From assembly GCA_003671275.1 (NCBI GenBank), contig QWPB01000141.1, forward strand, positions 1-40,344: DNA of 40,344 bases. Reading direction: 5' to 3'. The position numbers were made by a program, and so were the translations under genes. Source of the stretch: Planctomycetota bacterium (GTDB lineage: Bacteria; Planctomycetota; Planctomycetia; Planctomycetales; Planctomycetaceae). The notes under the pieces are model-generated. The model saw nothing but the letters and a program-made list of their open reading frames with translations, searched no databases and was not told the origin of the DNA. Positions 1 through 10,058 of the stretch are shown in pieces. Every line of letters starts with the position of its first letter. Position 1 is the first letter of the stretch.

Positions 1-1607
1 ATCCACAGGCGGACCATGTTCTGGTTCTCGGGGACACCAGTTCCGTGGAAGTGGCAACAGCTCTGGAACTCCCGATCCACTCGCTAACCTGTGTGCAGCC
101 GCAGGGGCCCCTGCAGGCATTCATTCAGCAACAGGCCAAGACTTTAGGAGTCGAGCATCGCTGGGAAGATTCCCGGTTGCAGGCGGTGTCTCTCGACCCG
201 TCGCGATTCCTGGCGGCTTCGGTGGAGAAAACGTTTGATGTGATTGTCTGTCCGGCGGCGCTGACCATGTCACTGCCCACCCAGCCGCTTCTGACCCGCG
301 AATATTACCAGCGGGCGGCGGCACGTCTGAATGATTCGGGGCTGCTGTGCCAGCGAGTCAACATCGTGGATTATGGCTCGCAACCCGTGAAAGAGCTGTG
401 CCAGACGCTGCGTGATGTTTTTTCGCAAGTGACCATTCTGACGACGGATGGTTCAGAGGTGCTGCTGCTGGCCACTTCTGCATCCTCACCGATGTTTGAT
501 GGAACGATGGTGGCCCGGCTGGACACTCCTCAGGTACGGCGGTTGTGCGGGGAACTGGGCGGTGACTGGACGATGGTCACCCAGCTGGCCGGTCTGTCCG
601 CGGAATCCGTCGAGGAATTGCTGAAGACGGAGGTTCCAACGAACTCGTCCCGGAATGTCCGATTGATGGTCACACTGGGGCCGGAAATGCTTCGCTGGGG
701 CGACAAACATCAGGAAAAACGCGAGCTGTTCTCCCATGGAGTGGATCTGGTTCTGAACCAGATGGGACTCACGGATGAAGCCAAGCAACCGTTGGTTCGC
801 CGGATTCAGGATAGCCAGGAACGAGTCACCACCCTGACGGAGATTCCGGATAATGCCTGGGAATATCGCAAGTTGCTGAAGACCGCCCTGAAGGATCGCC
901 CGCGGGCCAGCCTCAGGACGGTCAATCACGAACTGAAGCGGACACTGGATCCGGACGATCAGCGGCGGAAGGCCTACCTGGCAGCTCTGGGAGAGTTGGC
1001 GACCCAGCCCCAATTGGCACCGGAAGCTGCGGCGGGACTGCTGGAGTTTGCTGCGCCGTTCGATCCCTTGCTGACGGATTTCGTTCATTTTGAGGTCGCC
1101 CATCTGCTGGCCCGGGCCACGCCTCGCGACCCGGTGCAGGAGTACCGCCACTGGATGCACTGTGTGTTGTCAGCGCCCGATCGGGATCGGTCGATCCGGA
1201 CGGTGGGTAACGCGATGCAATTGCTTGCGGGGCATGCCGATGTTCCGGGGCATCCCGATCTTCGGTGGGATCATGCCCAATTGTTGTTGGAGGTGATGCG
1301 AATGCGGTGGGTATTGCGGTGGCAACCGGGCGTTCCTCCGTCGAAGTTTGAACCGTCCGACCGGCAGTTCAGCCTGGATGCGATTCAGTCCGTACTGCGG
1401 ATGATGGACGCGACTCGTGAATCGGCGGGAATCGATCAGGCGACGTGGCAGGTACAACGCCGCGTCTGGGAAGATACGCTTGTCAGTCCTCTGCGGACCC
1501 GGCAGACATATGGCACCTCCAGCGAGCAAATGAAAGCGATCGTCCAGCAGGAATGGCTGAAAAAGCAGATGCAGGAGAAGTCGACGCAGTCACTCAATCA
1601 CCAGTAG
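1..1607 (+). CDS. Spermidine synthase-like protein, C-terminal part (5' end outside window)
   Basis: The reading frame is open from the left edge, so the gene begins upstream; the in-frame GTG at 45 is not a credible start. The visible N-terminal part looks like a Rossmann-fold methyltransferase/aminopropyltransferase of the spermidine synthase type: a VLVLGD strand at the edge, then FDVIVCP and a segment LLTREYYQRAAARLNDSGLL that matches the pattern of SpeE-like proteins (loading helix, then 'GG/SGxL'). The remaining about 350 residues are helical and rich in Leu/Arg/Gln and probably form a helical-repeat or TPR-like tail; I do not recognise it. Many planctomycete SpeE-like proteins carry a membrane-spanning N-terminal half, which would lie outside this window. 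The family call is moderately sure; polyamine synthesis as the actual role is not, because active-site residues cannot be checked here. Confidence 0.6.
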   Translation, partial: PQADHVLVLGDTSSVEVATALELPIHSLTCVQPQGPLQAFIQQQAKTLGVEHRWEDSRLQAVSLDPSRFLAASVEKTFDVIVCPAALTMSLPTQPLLTREYYQRAAARLNDSGLLCQRVNIVDYGSQPVKELCQTLRDVFSQVTILTTDGSEVLLLATSASSPMFDGTMVARLDTPQVRRLCGELGGDWTMVTQLAGLSAESVEELLKTEVPTNSSRNVRLMVTLGPEMLRWGDKHQEKRELFSHGVDLVLNQMGLTDEAKQPLVRRIQDSQERVTTLTEIPDNAWEYRKLLKTALKDRPRASLRTVNHELKRTLDPDDQRRKAYLAALGELATQPQLAPEAAAGLLEFAAPFDPLLTDFVHFEVAHLLARATPRDPVQEYRHWMHCVLSAPDRDRSIRTVGNAMQLLAGHADVPGHPDLRWDHAQLLLEVMRMRWVLRWQPGVPPSKFEPSDRQFSLDAIQSVLRMMDATRESAGIDQATWQVQRRVWEDTLVSPLRTRQTYGTSSEQMKAIVQQEWLKKQMQEKSTQSLNHQ

Positions 1608-1890
1608 CGGGTGGCCAGTTTTCGGTCTCTGAGCAGCGAGTACGGTCCTCGATTTGACGGCCCCTTCCTTCAGCAAGCGGTGTCCCCCTGGCTTTTGTCC
1701 CTGTTCAGGGTTATCGGGGACCGGGCAGGTCGGTTGACGTAGTCGAGTTTTGTGGGATAAAGATCGACCGATGGATTTCGGCTGTGTCTTCGAGTCTGGT
1801 CGCTCGACCATCTGCAATGAAAGACGGCGGAATCTTCTATCAGTCTGGGGCTGGTCCCTGCGTGTCGCTTACTTAGACCTCGGAGTTGCC

Positions 1891-3246
1891 ATGAAACGCT
1901 GGTGGATGGGGGCTGTTTTGGTGTGGGGGGCCTGTTCTGTTCTGGTCCAGATTGGGCAGGTACAGGCTGAAGAACCCAAGAAAACTCGCGAACAGAAAGT
2001 CCGAGAGGATCGCGAGAAACACGAGGCCCGTGGGTATTGGATCTACAACGATCTGGTCAAGGGGTTCGCCGAATCGCAGCAATCCGGCAAGCCGATGATT
2101 GTGATTCTGCGGTGTCTGCCGTGCGAGGAGTGCGTGAAGCTCGACGATGAACTGATGGATAACGATCCGGCCCTGCGTCCGCTGCTTGACAAGTTTGTGC
2201 GGGTCCGAGTGGTGGGAACGAACGGGTTGGATCTGTCCCTGTTTCAGTTCGACACCGATCAGTCATTTACCGCGTTTTTGCTGAATGCCGACGGTACCAT
2301 CTACGGAAGGTTCGGGACTCGTTCACACCGGACAGAGTGGATCGGCGATGTCTCGCTGGAGGGGATGGCCCAGGCTCTGGAAGGAGCCTTGGAACTGCAT
2401 GCGGACTTCCCGGCCAATAAGGCTTCCCTGGCGGCCAAGCGCGGGCCCAAGCCGGAGATTGCCTCGCCGGAGCTGTTTCCAGAACTCAAGGAAAAGTACA
2501 CCTCAACCCTGAACTACAAGGGCAATGTGGTACAAAGCTGCATTCACTGCCACCAGATTGGGGATGCTCAGCGGGACATGATTCGGTCGCGGCGGCAGCC
2601 GATTCCCGATCAAGTGCTGTTTCCTTACCCCCATCCCAAAGCCCTGGGAATGGTGTTGAATCCCAAGGAGCGGGCCACGGTCACCGAGGTGACCGCCGAG
2701 TCGTTGGCCGCAAAGGCCGGTTTCCGGGCGGGAGATCGTATCGAAACGTTGGCGGGACAACCGATTTTGTCGATGGCGGATGTGCAGTGGGTTCTGCATC
2801 AGACGGACGCTGCGGGTGGTTCGGTGAACGCACAGATCCAACGGGGCGGGAAATCAGTGCCAGTCACTCTGAAACTGCCCGCAGGCTGGCGGCGGCTGGA
2901 TGATATTGCCTGGCGATCCAGCTCCTGGGGGTTGCGACGGATGGCCACGGGCGGGCTGTTTACAGTGGCGATGACGCCCGAGGAACGGAAAGCTGCCGGA
3001 GTTCCGGAGTCCGGAATGGCTCTGCTGGTGAAGCATGTCGGGCAATATGGTCCGCATGCGACCGCCAAGCAGGCGGGCTTTCAGAATGGCGATATTATCA
3101 CGGAATTTGACGGTCGCTCCGATCTGTCCCGCGAGGCGGATCTGCTGGCGCATGGGGTGACCCAGCACTTTCCGGGGGATACCGTGAAGGTCAAAATCCT
3201 GCGGGGAGGCCAGCCCCGCCAGATGACGTTGCCACTGCAAAAGTGA
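1891..3246 (+). CDS. Exported thioredoxin-like / CxxCH / PDZ protein
   Basis: A 451-residue exported protein. ATG at 1891 is chosen because it is followed at once by a good signal peptide (MKRWWMG, hydrophobic stretch, cleavage after VQA near residue 26) and preceded by GGAG; the frame stays open upstream to 1750 but that stretch looks non-coding. Domains in order: a thioredoxin-like region (about 50-175) with a cysteine cluster C75-L-P-C78-E-E-C81 where the redox CxxC would sit; a linker with a c-type haem motif C217-I-H-C-H221; then two PDZ-like repeats (about 250-335 and 365-445), each with a GFRAGDRI / GFQNGDII type carboxylate loop. I infer a periplasmic redox or haem-binding protein that binds peptide C-termini. 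It lies 103 bp before another CxxCH protein on the same strand, so the two may be co-transcribed. Domain calls are by pattern; the function is unknown. Confidence 0.8.
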   Translation: MKRWWMGAVLVWGACSVLVQIGQVQAEEPKKTREQKVREDREKHEARGYWIYNDLVKGFAESQQSGKPMIVILRCLPCEECVKLDDELMDNDPALRPLLDKFVRVRVVGTNGLDLSLFQFDTDQSFTAFLLNADGTIYGRFGTRSHRTEWIGDVSLEGMAQALEGALELHADFPANKASLAAKRGPKPEIASPELFPELKEKYTSTLNYKGNVVQSCIHCHQIGDAQRDMIRSRRQPIPDQVLFPYPHPKALGMVLNPKERATVTEVTAESLAAKAGFRAGDRIETLAGQPILSMADVQWVLHQTDAAGGSVNAQIQRGGKSVPVTLKLPAGWRRLDDIAWRSSSWGLRRMATGGLFTVAMTPEERKAAGVPESGMALLVKHVGQYGPHATAKQAGFQNGDIITEFDGRSDLSREADLLAHGVTQHFPGDTVKVKILRGGQPRQMTLPLQK

Positions 3247-3349
3247 GCTGCGGCGTTCAATGATGGCGGATGACGACGAGCGGGGGGATGCCTCGCCCGC
3301 GCGGTATCCTGGCCGAATTGTGTAGGCAACGGGGGGATATCCAATTACG

Positions 3350-6322
3350 ATGATGAACGGAGTTCTCCGCTGGGGATCTCGTTGCGGACGATCATTGACG
3401 GGAGTCGCGGACGTGAAGCTTGGAGGACTCCTGACGCTGGTTGTCTTGTCGGTTGTCTTACCGTACAGCCGCAGCGTCTGGGCTGATGATGAGGGGGCTG
3501 CGTTTTTCGAGTCCCGGATTCGCCCCGTCCTGGTTCAGCATTGCTACGAGTGTCATTCGTCCGCTGCCGGAGAATTGAAGGGGAATCTGTCCCTGGAGAA
3601 TGCCGCCTCGCTGTTGAAAGGCGGCGATTCGGGCCCTGTCCTGGTCGCGGGCCAGCCTGACAACAGCTTGTTAATTGACGCTCTGGCGTATGACGGACTG
3701 GAGATGCCTCCCGGCGGAAAGCTTCCGGAGACGGTGCTTGCTGATTTTCGAAAGTGGGTCTCAGGGGGAGCCCCTGACCCACGAGTGGGTGATGCGGCCG
3801 TTTCCCGGGGGCATGCTGCCATCGATATCGCGGCGGGTAAAAAGTTTTGGGCGTTTCAGCCTCCCGCCAAGTCTCCATTGCCGGTTGTGCGAGATTCGAC
3901 TTGGTCGGTTTCGATGATTGACCGGTTTGTCCTGGCCCGGTTGGAGGCGGCCGGGTTGGCCCCCTCAGCGGAGATCGATCGGGCGCGGCTGTTGCGGCGA
4001 GTGACATATGACCTGACGGGGTTGCCTCCCACCGAGGCCGAAGTTCTGGCGTTTCAGGCGGATGCCGACCCCCAGTCGCTGGCCCGTGTGGTGGATCGTC
4101 TGTTGTCATCTCCCGAGTACGGGGAACAGTGGGCTCGCCACTGGTTGGACGTTGCCCGGTATGCGGACTCGAATGGAGGAGATTTCAATGCGACGTTTCA
4201 CGATGCGTGGCGCTATCGTGATTACGTGATCGCGGCCTATCGGAATGACATGCCCATCGATCGCTTCCTGCGGGAGCAGATCGCCGGGGATCTGCTGGAG
4301 GCCCGATCTGACGATGACCGGCAGCGACAGTTGATTGCCACGGGATTTCTAGCCGTTGGCCCTAAGATGCTCAGCGAACGCGATAAGGTGAAACTTAAGC
4401 TGGATGTCGTCGATGAACAGGTCGACACGCTTGGCAAATCCCTGTTGGGGATGACGTTGGGGTGTGCCCGCTGTCATGACCACAAGTTCGATCCCATTCC
4501 AACGGCGGACTACTACGCATTGGCCGGCATCTTCCAGAGCACGGAGTGCATGGATGGAGAGATTCAGAAGTATGTTTCAGACTTCGTGCGTTGTCCGCTG
4601 CCGATTGCCCCGGAGCATGCCGCCGCATTGAAAAAGTACGAAGCCGAAAAAGCAAAGCTCGACGGCCAGCTAAAGTCTGCCAAAAAAACACTGGATGAGG
4701 CGAAAGCCCAGCTGAAGAAGTCATTGGCAACCGTGGACGGGCCGCAGATTGTGGTCGACGACCGCCAGGCTTCGCGGATTGGGAACTGGAAGGCATCTAC
4801 GCTCACCAAACCCTTTGTGGGAGAGGGGTATGTGCATGATGACGATCGGGACAAGGGGGCCAAATCGATCCGCTTCACGCCTAATATCCCCGTGGCGGGA
4901 AAATATGAAGTGCGGGTCGCCTACACCGGTAGCGGCGGGCGGGCGGATAATGTGCCAGTCACGATTCAGCACGTCCACGGAGTCGCCGCTGTCACGCTCA
5001 ATCAACGCCCCACGCCGGCAGTGGATGGCCAGTACCAGCCACTGGGAGAGTTCGAGTTGGCCGCTGGGGAGGCCAGCTATGTGGAGCTGGGGACCACGGG
5101 GACTCATGGACATGTGATTGCCGATGCCGTGTCGTTCGTGTCGCGGCCAGCCGCCTCCCCGTTTCCGCCCGCTCCTCCGGCTGCGATGGCCTTGAAGGGA
5201 GCTGTTCCCACTCCGGCGGAGCAGGTGAAGCTTGCGGAGCAGGCGGTTCAGTCGATGGAAAATCAAATCAAGGGTTTAGCAAAGACGGCCCCGCCTCCTG
5301 CTCCCATGGCGATGGCCATTCGCGAAGCCCCGCATGTCGAAGACTGTCAAATCCGCGTGCGGGGTGAGCCGCACCAACTGGGCCCTATGGTTCCGCGTGG
5401 TTTTTTACAGGTGGCCTTGTACGGCGATCCGCCGGTGATCCCTCGCAAAATCAGTGGTCGGCTGGAGTTGGCGGAATGGCTCACCGATGCTCGGCACCCG
5501 CTGACCGCACGGGTCTATGTGAACCGCGTCTGGCAAAAACTGATGGGCGAAGGGCTCGTGCGGACAGTGGACAACTTTGGAGAATTAGGCGAACGCCCAA
5601 GTCATCCGGAGCTGCTGGACCGTCTGACGGTGGAGTTTGTCGAGCACGGCTGGTCGACCCGCTGGCTGGTCCGAGAGATCGCCTTGTCTCGGGTTTATGC
5701 TCAAGATTCTCGTGACCGCCCCGAGGCATTTGAGCGAGATCCCGAAAACCGGTTGCTCTGGCGAGCCCATCGCAAGCGGTTAACTGCCGAGCAAATTCGG
5801 GACTCCCTGCTGGCCATTAGTGGCCAGTTACAACCGCATTCCGGGGGCTCTCCCGTCGCCGGACTGGGACAACTGGTTGTTGATAATGCGGGAGGGGCCG
5901 CTACGGTCTCTCTCAATGATCCGCAGCTGCGGACAATCTACCTGCCGGTGATTCGGAATGAGGTTTCAGCGTTGTTAACCGTGTTTGATTTTGCCGATCC
6001 GGACTTTGTCGTGGGGCGAAGAGAGACCACCACGGTTCCGTCTCAGGCTCTGACTCTGCTCAATCACCGCTTTGTGGCGACCGCTGCCCAAGCCACCACG
6101 GATCAGATGTGGTTGCAGGCCAGCCCGTCGGATGACCAGCGTATCGATTGGGCTGCGATGCGTATCTGGGGCCAGCCAGCGGGGGCCGCCGAGCGATCGC
6201 GAATTCGGGACTATCTGGAGAGAGAGCGGGCGGGGCAGGGCGGAGGTGCTGCGGATCGAGGTGTCTGGGGGCGGGCGATTCATGGGATGTACGCAGCGAC
6301 GGAATTTCAGTTTCTGGACTGA
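3350..6322 (+). CDS. Planctomycete cytochrome c-like protein, PSCyt1-DUF1549-DUF1553
   Basis: A 990-residue exported protein of a family that is greatly expanded in Planctomycetes. A hydrophobic signal (about 24-44, ending SVWA) is followed by a PSCyt1 cytochrome-c-like domain with C65-Y-E-C-H69 and the LEMPPGGKLP segment that carries the expected distal Met. The DUF1549 domain follows (about 165-385; EYGEQWARHWLDVARYADS) and contains a second haem-type motif C372-A-R-C-H376. A beta-rich insert at about 466-600 resembles the golvesin C-terminal-like sandwich (GKYEVRVAYT, VELGTTGTHGHVIADAVSF). The DUF1553 domain closes the protein (about 690-960; LTARVYVNRVWQKLMGEGLV, TTTVPSQALTLLNHRFV). The family's biochemistry is unsettled; roles in polysaccharide degradation and electron transfer have been suggested. 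It often pairs with a DUF1501 protein, which is absent here. The upstream Trx/PDZ protein may be its partner. Confidence 0.93.
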   Translation: MMNGVLRWGSRCGRSLTGVADVKLGGLLTLVVLSVVLPYSRSVWADDEGAAFFESRIRPVLVQHCYECHSSAAGELKGNLSLENAASLLKGGDSGPVLVAGQPDNSLLIDALAYDGLEMPPGGKLPETVLADFRKWVSGGAPDPRVGDAAVSRGHAAIDIAAGKKFWAFQPPAKSPLPVVRDSTWSVSMIDRFVLARLEAAGLAPSAEIDRARLLRRVTYDLTGLPPTEAEVLAFQADADPQSLARVVDRLLSSPEYGEQWARHWLDVARYADSNGGDFNATFHDAWRYRDYVIAAYRNDMPIDRFLREQIAGDLLEARSDDDRQRQLIATGFLAVGPKMLSERDKVKLKLDVVDEQVDTLGKSLLGMTLGCARCHDHKFDPIPTADYYALAGIFQSTECMDGEIQKYVSDFVRCPLPIAPEHAAALKKYEAEKAKLDGQLKSAKKTLDEAKAQLKKSLATVDGPQIVVDDRQASRIGNWKASTLTKPFVGEGYVHDDDRDKGAKSIRFTPNIPVAGKYEVRVAYTGSGGRADNVPVTIQHVHGVAAVTLNQRPTPAVDGQYQPLGEFELAAGEASYVELGTTGTHGHVIADAVSFVSRPAASPFPPAPPAAMALKGAVPTPAEQVKLAEQAVQSMENQIKGLAKTAPPPAPMAMAIREAPHVEDCQIRVRGEPHQLGPMVPRGFLQVALYGDPPVIPRKISGRLELAEWLTDARHPLTARVYVNRVWQKLMGEGLVRTVDNFGELGERPSHPELLDRLTVEFVEHGWSTRWLVREIALSRVYAQDSRDRPEAFERDPENRLLWRAHRKRLTAEQIRDSLLAISGQLQPHSGGSPVAGLGQLVVDNAGGAATVSLNDPQLRTIYLPVIRNEVSALLTVFDFADPDFVVGRRETTTVPSQALTLLNHRFVATAAQATTDQMWLQASPSDDQRIDWAAMRIWGQPAGAAERSRIRDYLERERAGQGGGAADRGVWGRAIHGMYAATEFQFLD

Positions 6323-6517
6323 GAATTCCGGGTTGGGCGAAAAATGGACGGGAGTGTCGGTCGCAGGGTTGAGAAATTCGGCGAACATTCCCAAAATCAA
6401 GCTGTCCAGAGTGCCAGCTACGGGGAGAAATCGCCGGACAAAGCTGGCGAAATGGACCTGTGGTACACAAACGGCGTTCGAAAATCCTGGCAAAGGATTC
6501 CGGCAATCGGTGTCCCC

Positions 6518-6545
6518 TTGCAAGGCGAAACGTCTTGTGTATACT
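6518..6545 (+). promoter_or_regulatory. Probable sigma-70 promoter of the tRNA-tuf operon
   Basis: TTGCAA (6518-6523) and TATACT (6540-6545) are separated by 16 bp, and a TGTG precedes the -10 box (extended -10). The predicted start is near 6552, about 25 bases before the first tRNA. The bases after the -10 are GC-rich (CCGACC), as is typical of stringently controlled promoters in other bacteria; that control is inferred only. Confidence 0.6.
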
Positions 6546-6575
6546 CCGACCTTCCCTCGCCGGGGGGTAGGCGCC

Positions 6576-6647
<72 letters not shown>

Positions 6648-6693
6648 CTGTACGTAAGTCCGTTCGGCAGATGCTGTTTCGGCATGGGACGAT

Positions 6694-6775
6694 GGGGGTG
6701 TGCCCGAGCGGCCAATGGGGCCAGACTGTAAATCTGGTGGCAATGCCTTCGCAGGTTCGAATCCTGCCGCCCCCA
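6694..6775 (+). tRNA. tRNA-Tyr (GUA)
   Basis: A class II tRNA of 82 bases with a long variable arm. The acceptor arm GGGGGTG (6694-6700) pairs with CGCCCCC (6768-6774), with one G-U pair. The anticodon stem CCAGA/TCTGG encloses CTGTAAA with anticodon GTA at 6728-6730. The T arm is GCAGG-TTCGAAT-CCTGC. The discriminator is A6775, the Tyr identity base in bacteria, and CCA is not encoded. Confidence 0.97.
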
Positions 6776-6917
6776 CTTGGTTCGCCAGTGGAAGCGTCCC
6801 GTCGGAAGCGTCCAGAAGGAAGCGTCCAGAAGGAAGAAGATGCCTGCAGGATTCAGGGTCGTGAGCCTTGAAGCTGGAGAGAGCGATGAATCGGCACACC
6901 CAGGCCGGTTCGGAATC

Positions 6918-6988
6918 GCGGGTGTAGCTCAATGGTAGAGTTCCAGCCTTCCAAGCTGGCCACGTGGGTTCGATTCCCATCACCCGCT
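6918..6988 (+). tRNA. tRNA-Gly (UCC)
   Basis: A 71-base cloverleaf. The acceptor arm GCGGGTG (6918-6924) pairs with CACCCGC (6981-6987). The anticodon stem CCAGC/GCTGG encloses CTTCCAA with anticodon TCC at 6950-6952. The discriminator is T6988, usual for bacterial tRNA-Gly. It is the third tRNA of the cluster, and 3' CCA is not encoded. Confidence 0.97.
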
Positions 6989-6997
6989 CTGGGGTCC

Positions 6998-7070
6998 GCT
7001 GCTGTAGCTCAGTTGGTAGAGTGCGTCCTTGGTAAGGACGAGGTCCTGGGTTCGAATCCCAGCAGTAGCT
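6998..7070 (+). tRNA. tRNA-Thr (GGU)
   Basis: A 73-base cloverleaf only 9 bases after tRNA-Gly. The acceptor arm GCTGCTG (6998-7004) pairs with CAGTAGC (7063-7069), with one G-U pair. The anticodon stem CGTCC/GGACG encloses TTGGTAA with anticodon GGT at 7031-7033. The T arm is CTGGG-TTCGAAT-CCCAG. It complements the UGU isoacceptor at the head of the cluster. Confidence 0.97.
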
Positions 7071-7221
7071 TACCGGTGTGTGGCCGGTGAGGTGAGGTCG
7101 GCGGCGGCATTTGCATCCGCAGAGTGCCGTTTCGCCCGTTGATGATCGAGAAGTCAGTGACCCAGTCGGGTCGCAGGGATCCCGAAGAAGAAACTCTCAA
7201 GGGGGTTTGGAGCACGAGACT

Positions 7222-8418
<1,197 letters not shown>

Positions 8419-8433
8419 TCAAGATTGCGTGGC

Positions 8434-8463
8434 AACCGCCCGGCCTGTAAAGGTCGGGCGGTT
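8434..8463 (+). terminator. Hairpin after tuf (terminator or processing site)
   Basis: The arms AACCGCCCGGCC (8434-8445) and GGTCGGGCGGTT (8452-8463) form a 12-bp stem with one G-U pair and a 6-base loop, starting 15 bases after the tuf stop. No T-run follows, so partial termination or RNase processing is as likely as full termination. Confidence 0.6.
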
Positions 8464-8489
8464 CTGCGTTTAGATCGGAGTTCTCTGCG

Positions 8490-8642
8490 ATGCGTGAATA
8501 CGTATGGCTTGAATGCACTGAGTCTGGTAGCCGCAATTACCGGACACCCAAGGAAACTCGGGGAACCGAACGGCTTGAGCTGCGCAAGTACGACAAGAAG
8601 TTGCGCAAGCACACCGCTCACAAGGAATCTCGCAAGAAGTAG
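8490..8642 (+). CDS. rpmG: 50S ribosomal protein L33
   Basis: A 50-residue protein starting MREYVWLECTESGSRNYRTP and ending KHTAHKESRKK, the L33 pattern: a beta strand with ECTE, a SRNYRT turn, then LELRKYDKKLRKHTAHKE. GGAG lies 9 bases ahead of the ATG. Zinc-binding L33 proteins have four cysteines in two CxxC pairs; here only C9 is left (CTES instead of CTEC, KYDKK instead of KYC..), so this is a zinc-independent (C-minus) form. A C-minus L33 is often a paralogue that helps cells live with low zinc, or simply the only copy. Placement ahead of tRNA-Trp and secE is a common bacterial arrangement. Confidence 0.95.
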   Translation: MREYVWLECTESGSRNYRTPKETRGTERLELRKYDKKLRKHTAHKESRKK

Positions 8643-8711
8643 CCAATTTCCGCTGAAGGGGTTACACTCTTCGGCAGAATCGTCGGCGGTTCCTGGAACT
8701 GCGGGCGGACT

Positions 8712-8784
8712 ACGAGCGTAGCTCAATTGGCAGAGCGGCGGATTCCAAATCCGCAGGTTGGGGGTTCGATTCCCTCCGCTCGTG
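8712..8784 (+). tRNA. tRNA-Trp (CCA)
   Basis: A 73-base cloverleaf between rpmG and secE. The acceptor arm ACGAGCG (8712-8718) pairs fully with CGCTCGT (8777-8783). The anticodon stem GCGGA/TCCGC encloses TTCCAAA with anticodon CCA at 8745-8747. The discriminator G8784 is the usual Trp identity base. 3' CCA is not encoded. A tRNA-Trp just ahead of secE is widespread in bacteria. Confidence 0.97.
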
Positions 8785-8844
8785 CTCGTGTCTTTCCGAT
8801 GTCGTTCGCGTCATTGGGTGTCTTAACCGTTCGCCTGGATCGCC

Positions 8845-9285
8845 ATGTCGAAGACCATGGATAGCCCGACCTTGTTGTCGACAGTGATGTCGACCGGGGC
8901 CTATAAAGAGTCGCAGGGTCGCATTGTTCGTCAGGTGACACTGGCGACCTTCCTGGCAGGGGCCTTCACCGGGGCCTATCAGCTCCACTCGACGTTCACA
9001 GCTGAGCTGGCGAATGCCTGGTTGTCGCTGGGAATCCCGGCGTTGGTGTTTGCTCTGTCGTCGTGGTTTGTGTATCGCCTGGTTCAGTGGCCCCGTTTCG
9101 CGGACTTCCTGGTTTCGGTTCAGGGCGAGCTGGATAAGGTGAATTGGGCGACGTGGGAATATCTGATTCGTGCGACAGGCGTCGTGGTCGTGACCATGGT
9201 GCTGTCGACGGGTTTTCTCTGGTTGTGTGACTTCATCTGGATCAATTTGTCTCAACTTGTCGGGTTTTTGCAAACCACGAAATAG
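8845..9285 (+). CDS. secE: Preprotein translocase subunit SecE
   Basis: A 146-residue membrane protein, the small essential subunit that clamps SecY in the SecYEG channel. The C-terminal SecE core is clear: an amphipathic helix (FADFLVSVQGELDKVNWATW) followed by a final membrane helix (about 112-133). Two earlier hydrophobic segments (about 30-50 and 57-76) make a three-helix SecE like that of E. coli rather than the single-helix form. The ATG at 8845 is the first in frame after tRNA-Trp; the ribosome site is weak. It is followed after 71 bases by nusG, the standard secE-nusG pair. Confidence 0.95.
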   Translation: MSKTMDSPTLLSTVMSTGAYKESQGRIVRQVTLATFLAGAFTGAYQLHSTFTAELANAWLSLGIPALVFALSSWFVYRLVQWPRFADFLVSVQGELDKVNWATWEYLIRATGVVVVTMVLSTGFLWLCDFIWINLSQLVGFLQTTK

Positions 9286-9356
9286 GTTGAGAGGAAAAAT
9301 CGTGCCGCGCACGCTTGAAACTCTTCGGAGTTTCGAGGAACATCTTCCCCCTTCCC

Positions 9357-9992
9357 ATGACTACCCAACCACCTAGCATTGAGACCACCAGCACTCCGGA
9401 CCCCGGTACGGAAGAGATGTTGTGGTACGTCTTGAAGGTGCAGAGCAATCGCGAAAAGTCGATTCGCGAACAGCTTTTGCGCCGCATCAAGATGGAAGGT
9501 CTTGAGTCTGAGTTCGGCGACGTGGTGATTCCTACCGAAAAGGTTGTTGAGACCAAGGGTGGGAAACGGAAAGTTCGCGAGCAGAAGCTGTTCCCCGGAT
9601 ACATGATGATCCGGATGCGGTTGACTGATGAGACTTGGTATTTGGTGCTGGGGACCAATGGTGTCGGTGATTTCACCGGTGCTGGCGGGAAGCCGATGCC
9701 AATGCCTGAGTCGGAAGTGAAGCGACTGCTGGGGCAGGGCAAGGAAATCGAAGAGGAGCTGGTTGAGGGCGAGCCGGTGGTTGCCCCCAAGGCCACGAAA
9801 GAGGCCACTCCAGTCTTTCGGTTTTCGGTGTCAGTGGGTGAAGCGGTTAAGGTCAAGGAAGGCCCGTTCGAGAATTTCGAGGGTCAGGTACACTCGCTTG
9901 ATGATCACACCGGCAAGGTGAAGGTCATGATCGAGATCTTTGGCCGCTCGACGGAAGTGGAACTCGAACACTGGCAGGTCGAGAAGGTCTGA
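9357..9992 (+). CDS. nusG: Transcription termination/antitermination factor NusG
   Basis: A 211-residue NusG. The N-terminal NGN domain (from [17 protein letters not shown], through [11 protein letters not shown], to the LGTNGVGDF segment) binds the RNA polymerase clamp. The C-terminal KOW domain (about 155-211; [20 protein letters not shown]) binds Rho or ribosomal protein S10. The ATG at 9357 gives a 20-residue Pro/Thr/Ser-rich extension before the domain; an alternative ATG at 9417 (MLWYV), preceded by GGAAGAG, would start directly at the NGN domain as in most bacteria. A TTG at 9315 is unlikely. It lies in the expected place between secE and rplK. Confidence 0.96.
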   Translation: MTTQPPSIETTSTPDPGTEEMLWYVLKVQSNREKSIREQLLRRIKMEGLESEFGDVVIPTEKVVETKGGKRKVREQKLFPGYMMIRMRLTDETWYLVLGTNGVGDFTGAGGKPMPMPESEVKRLLGQGKEIEEELVEGEPVVAPKATKEATPVFRFSVSVGEAVKVKEGPFENFEGQVHSLDDHTGKVKVMIEIFGRSTEVELEHWQVEKV

Positions 9993-10007
9993 TTCACGAA
10001 GAACACC

Positions 10008-10037
10008 CGCCTTGAAAGCCCCGGTGTTTTCAAGGCG
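10008..10037 (+). terminator. Hairpin between nusG and rplK
   Basis: CGCCTTGAAA (10008-10017) and TTTCAAGGCG (10028-10037) are perfect inverted repeats with a 10-base loop, followed by ATCTTGTTTT. It could be an attenuator that separates secE-nusG from the ribosomal protein genes, or part of an autoregulatory site. Only 21 bases separate it from the rplK start. Confidence 0.5.
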
Positions 10038-10058
10038 ATCTTGTTTTGGGTGGTTGCG

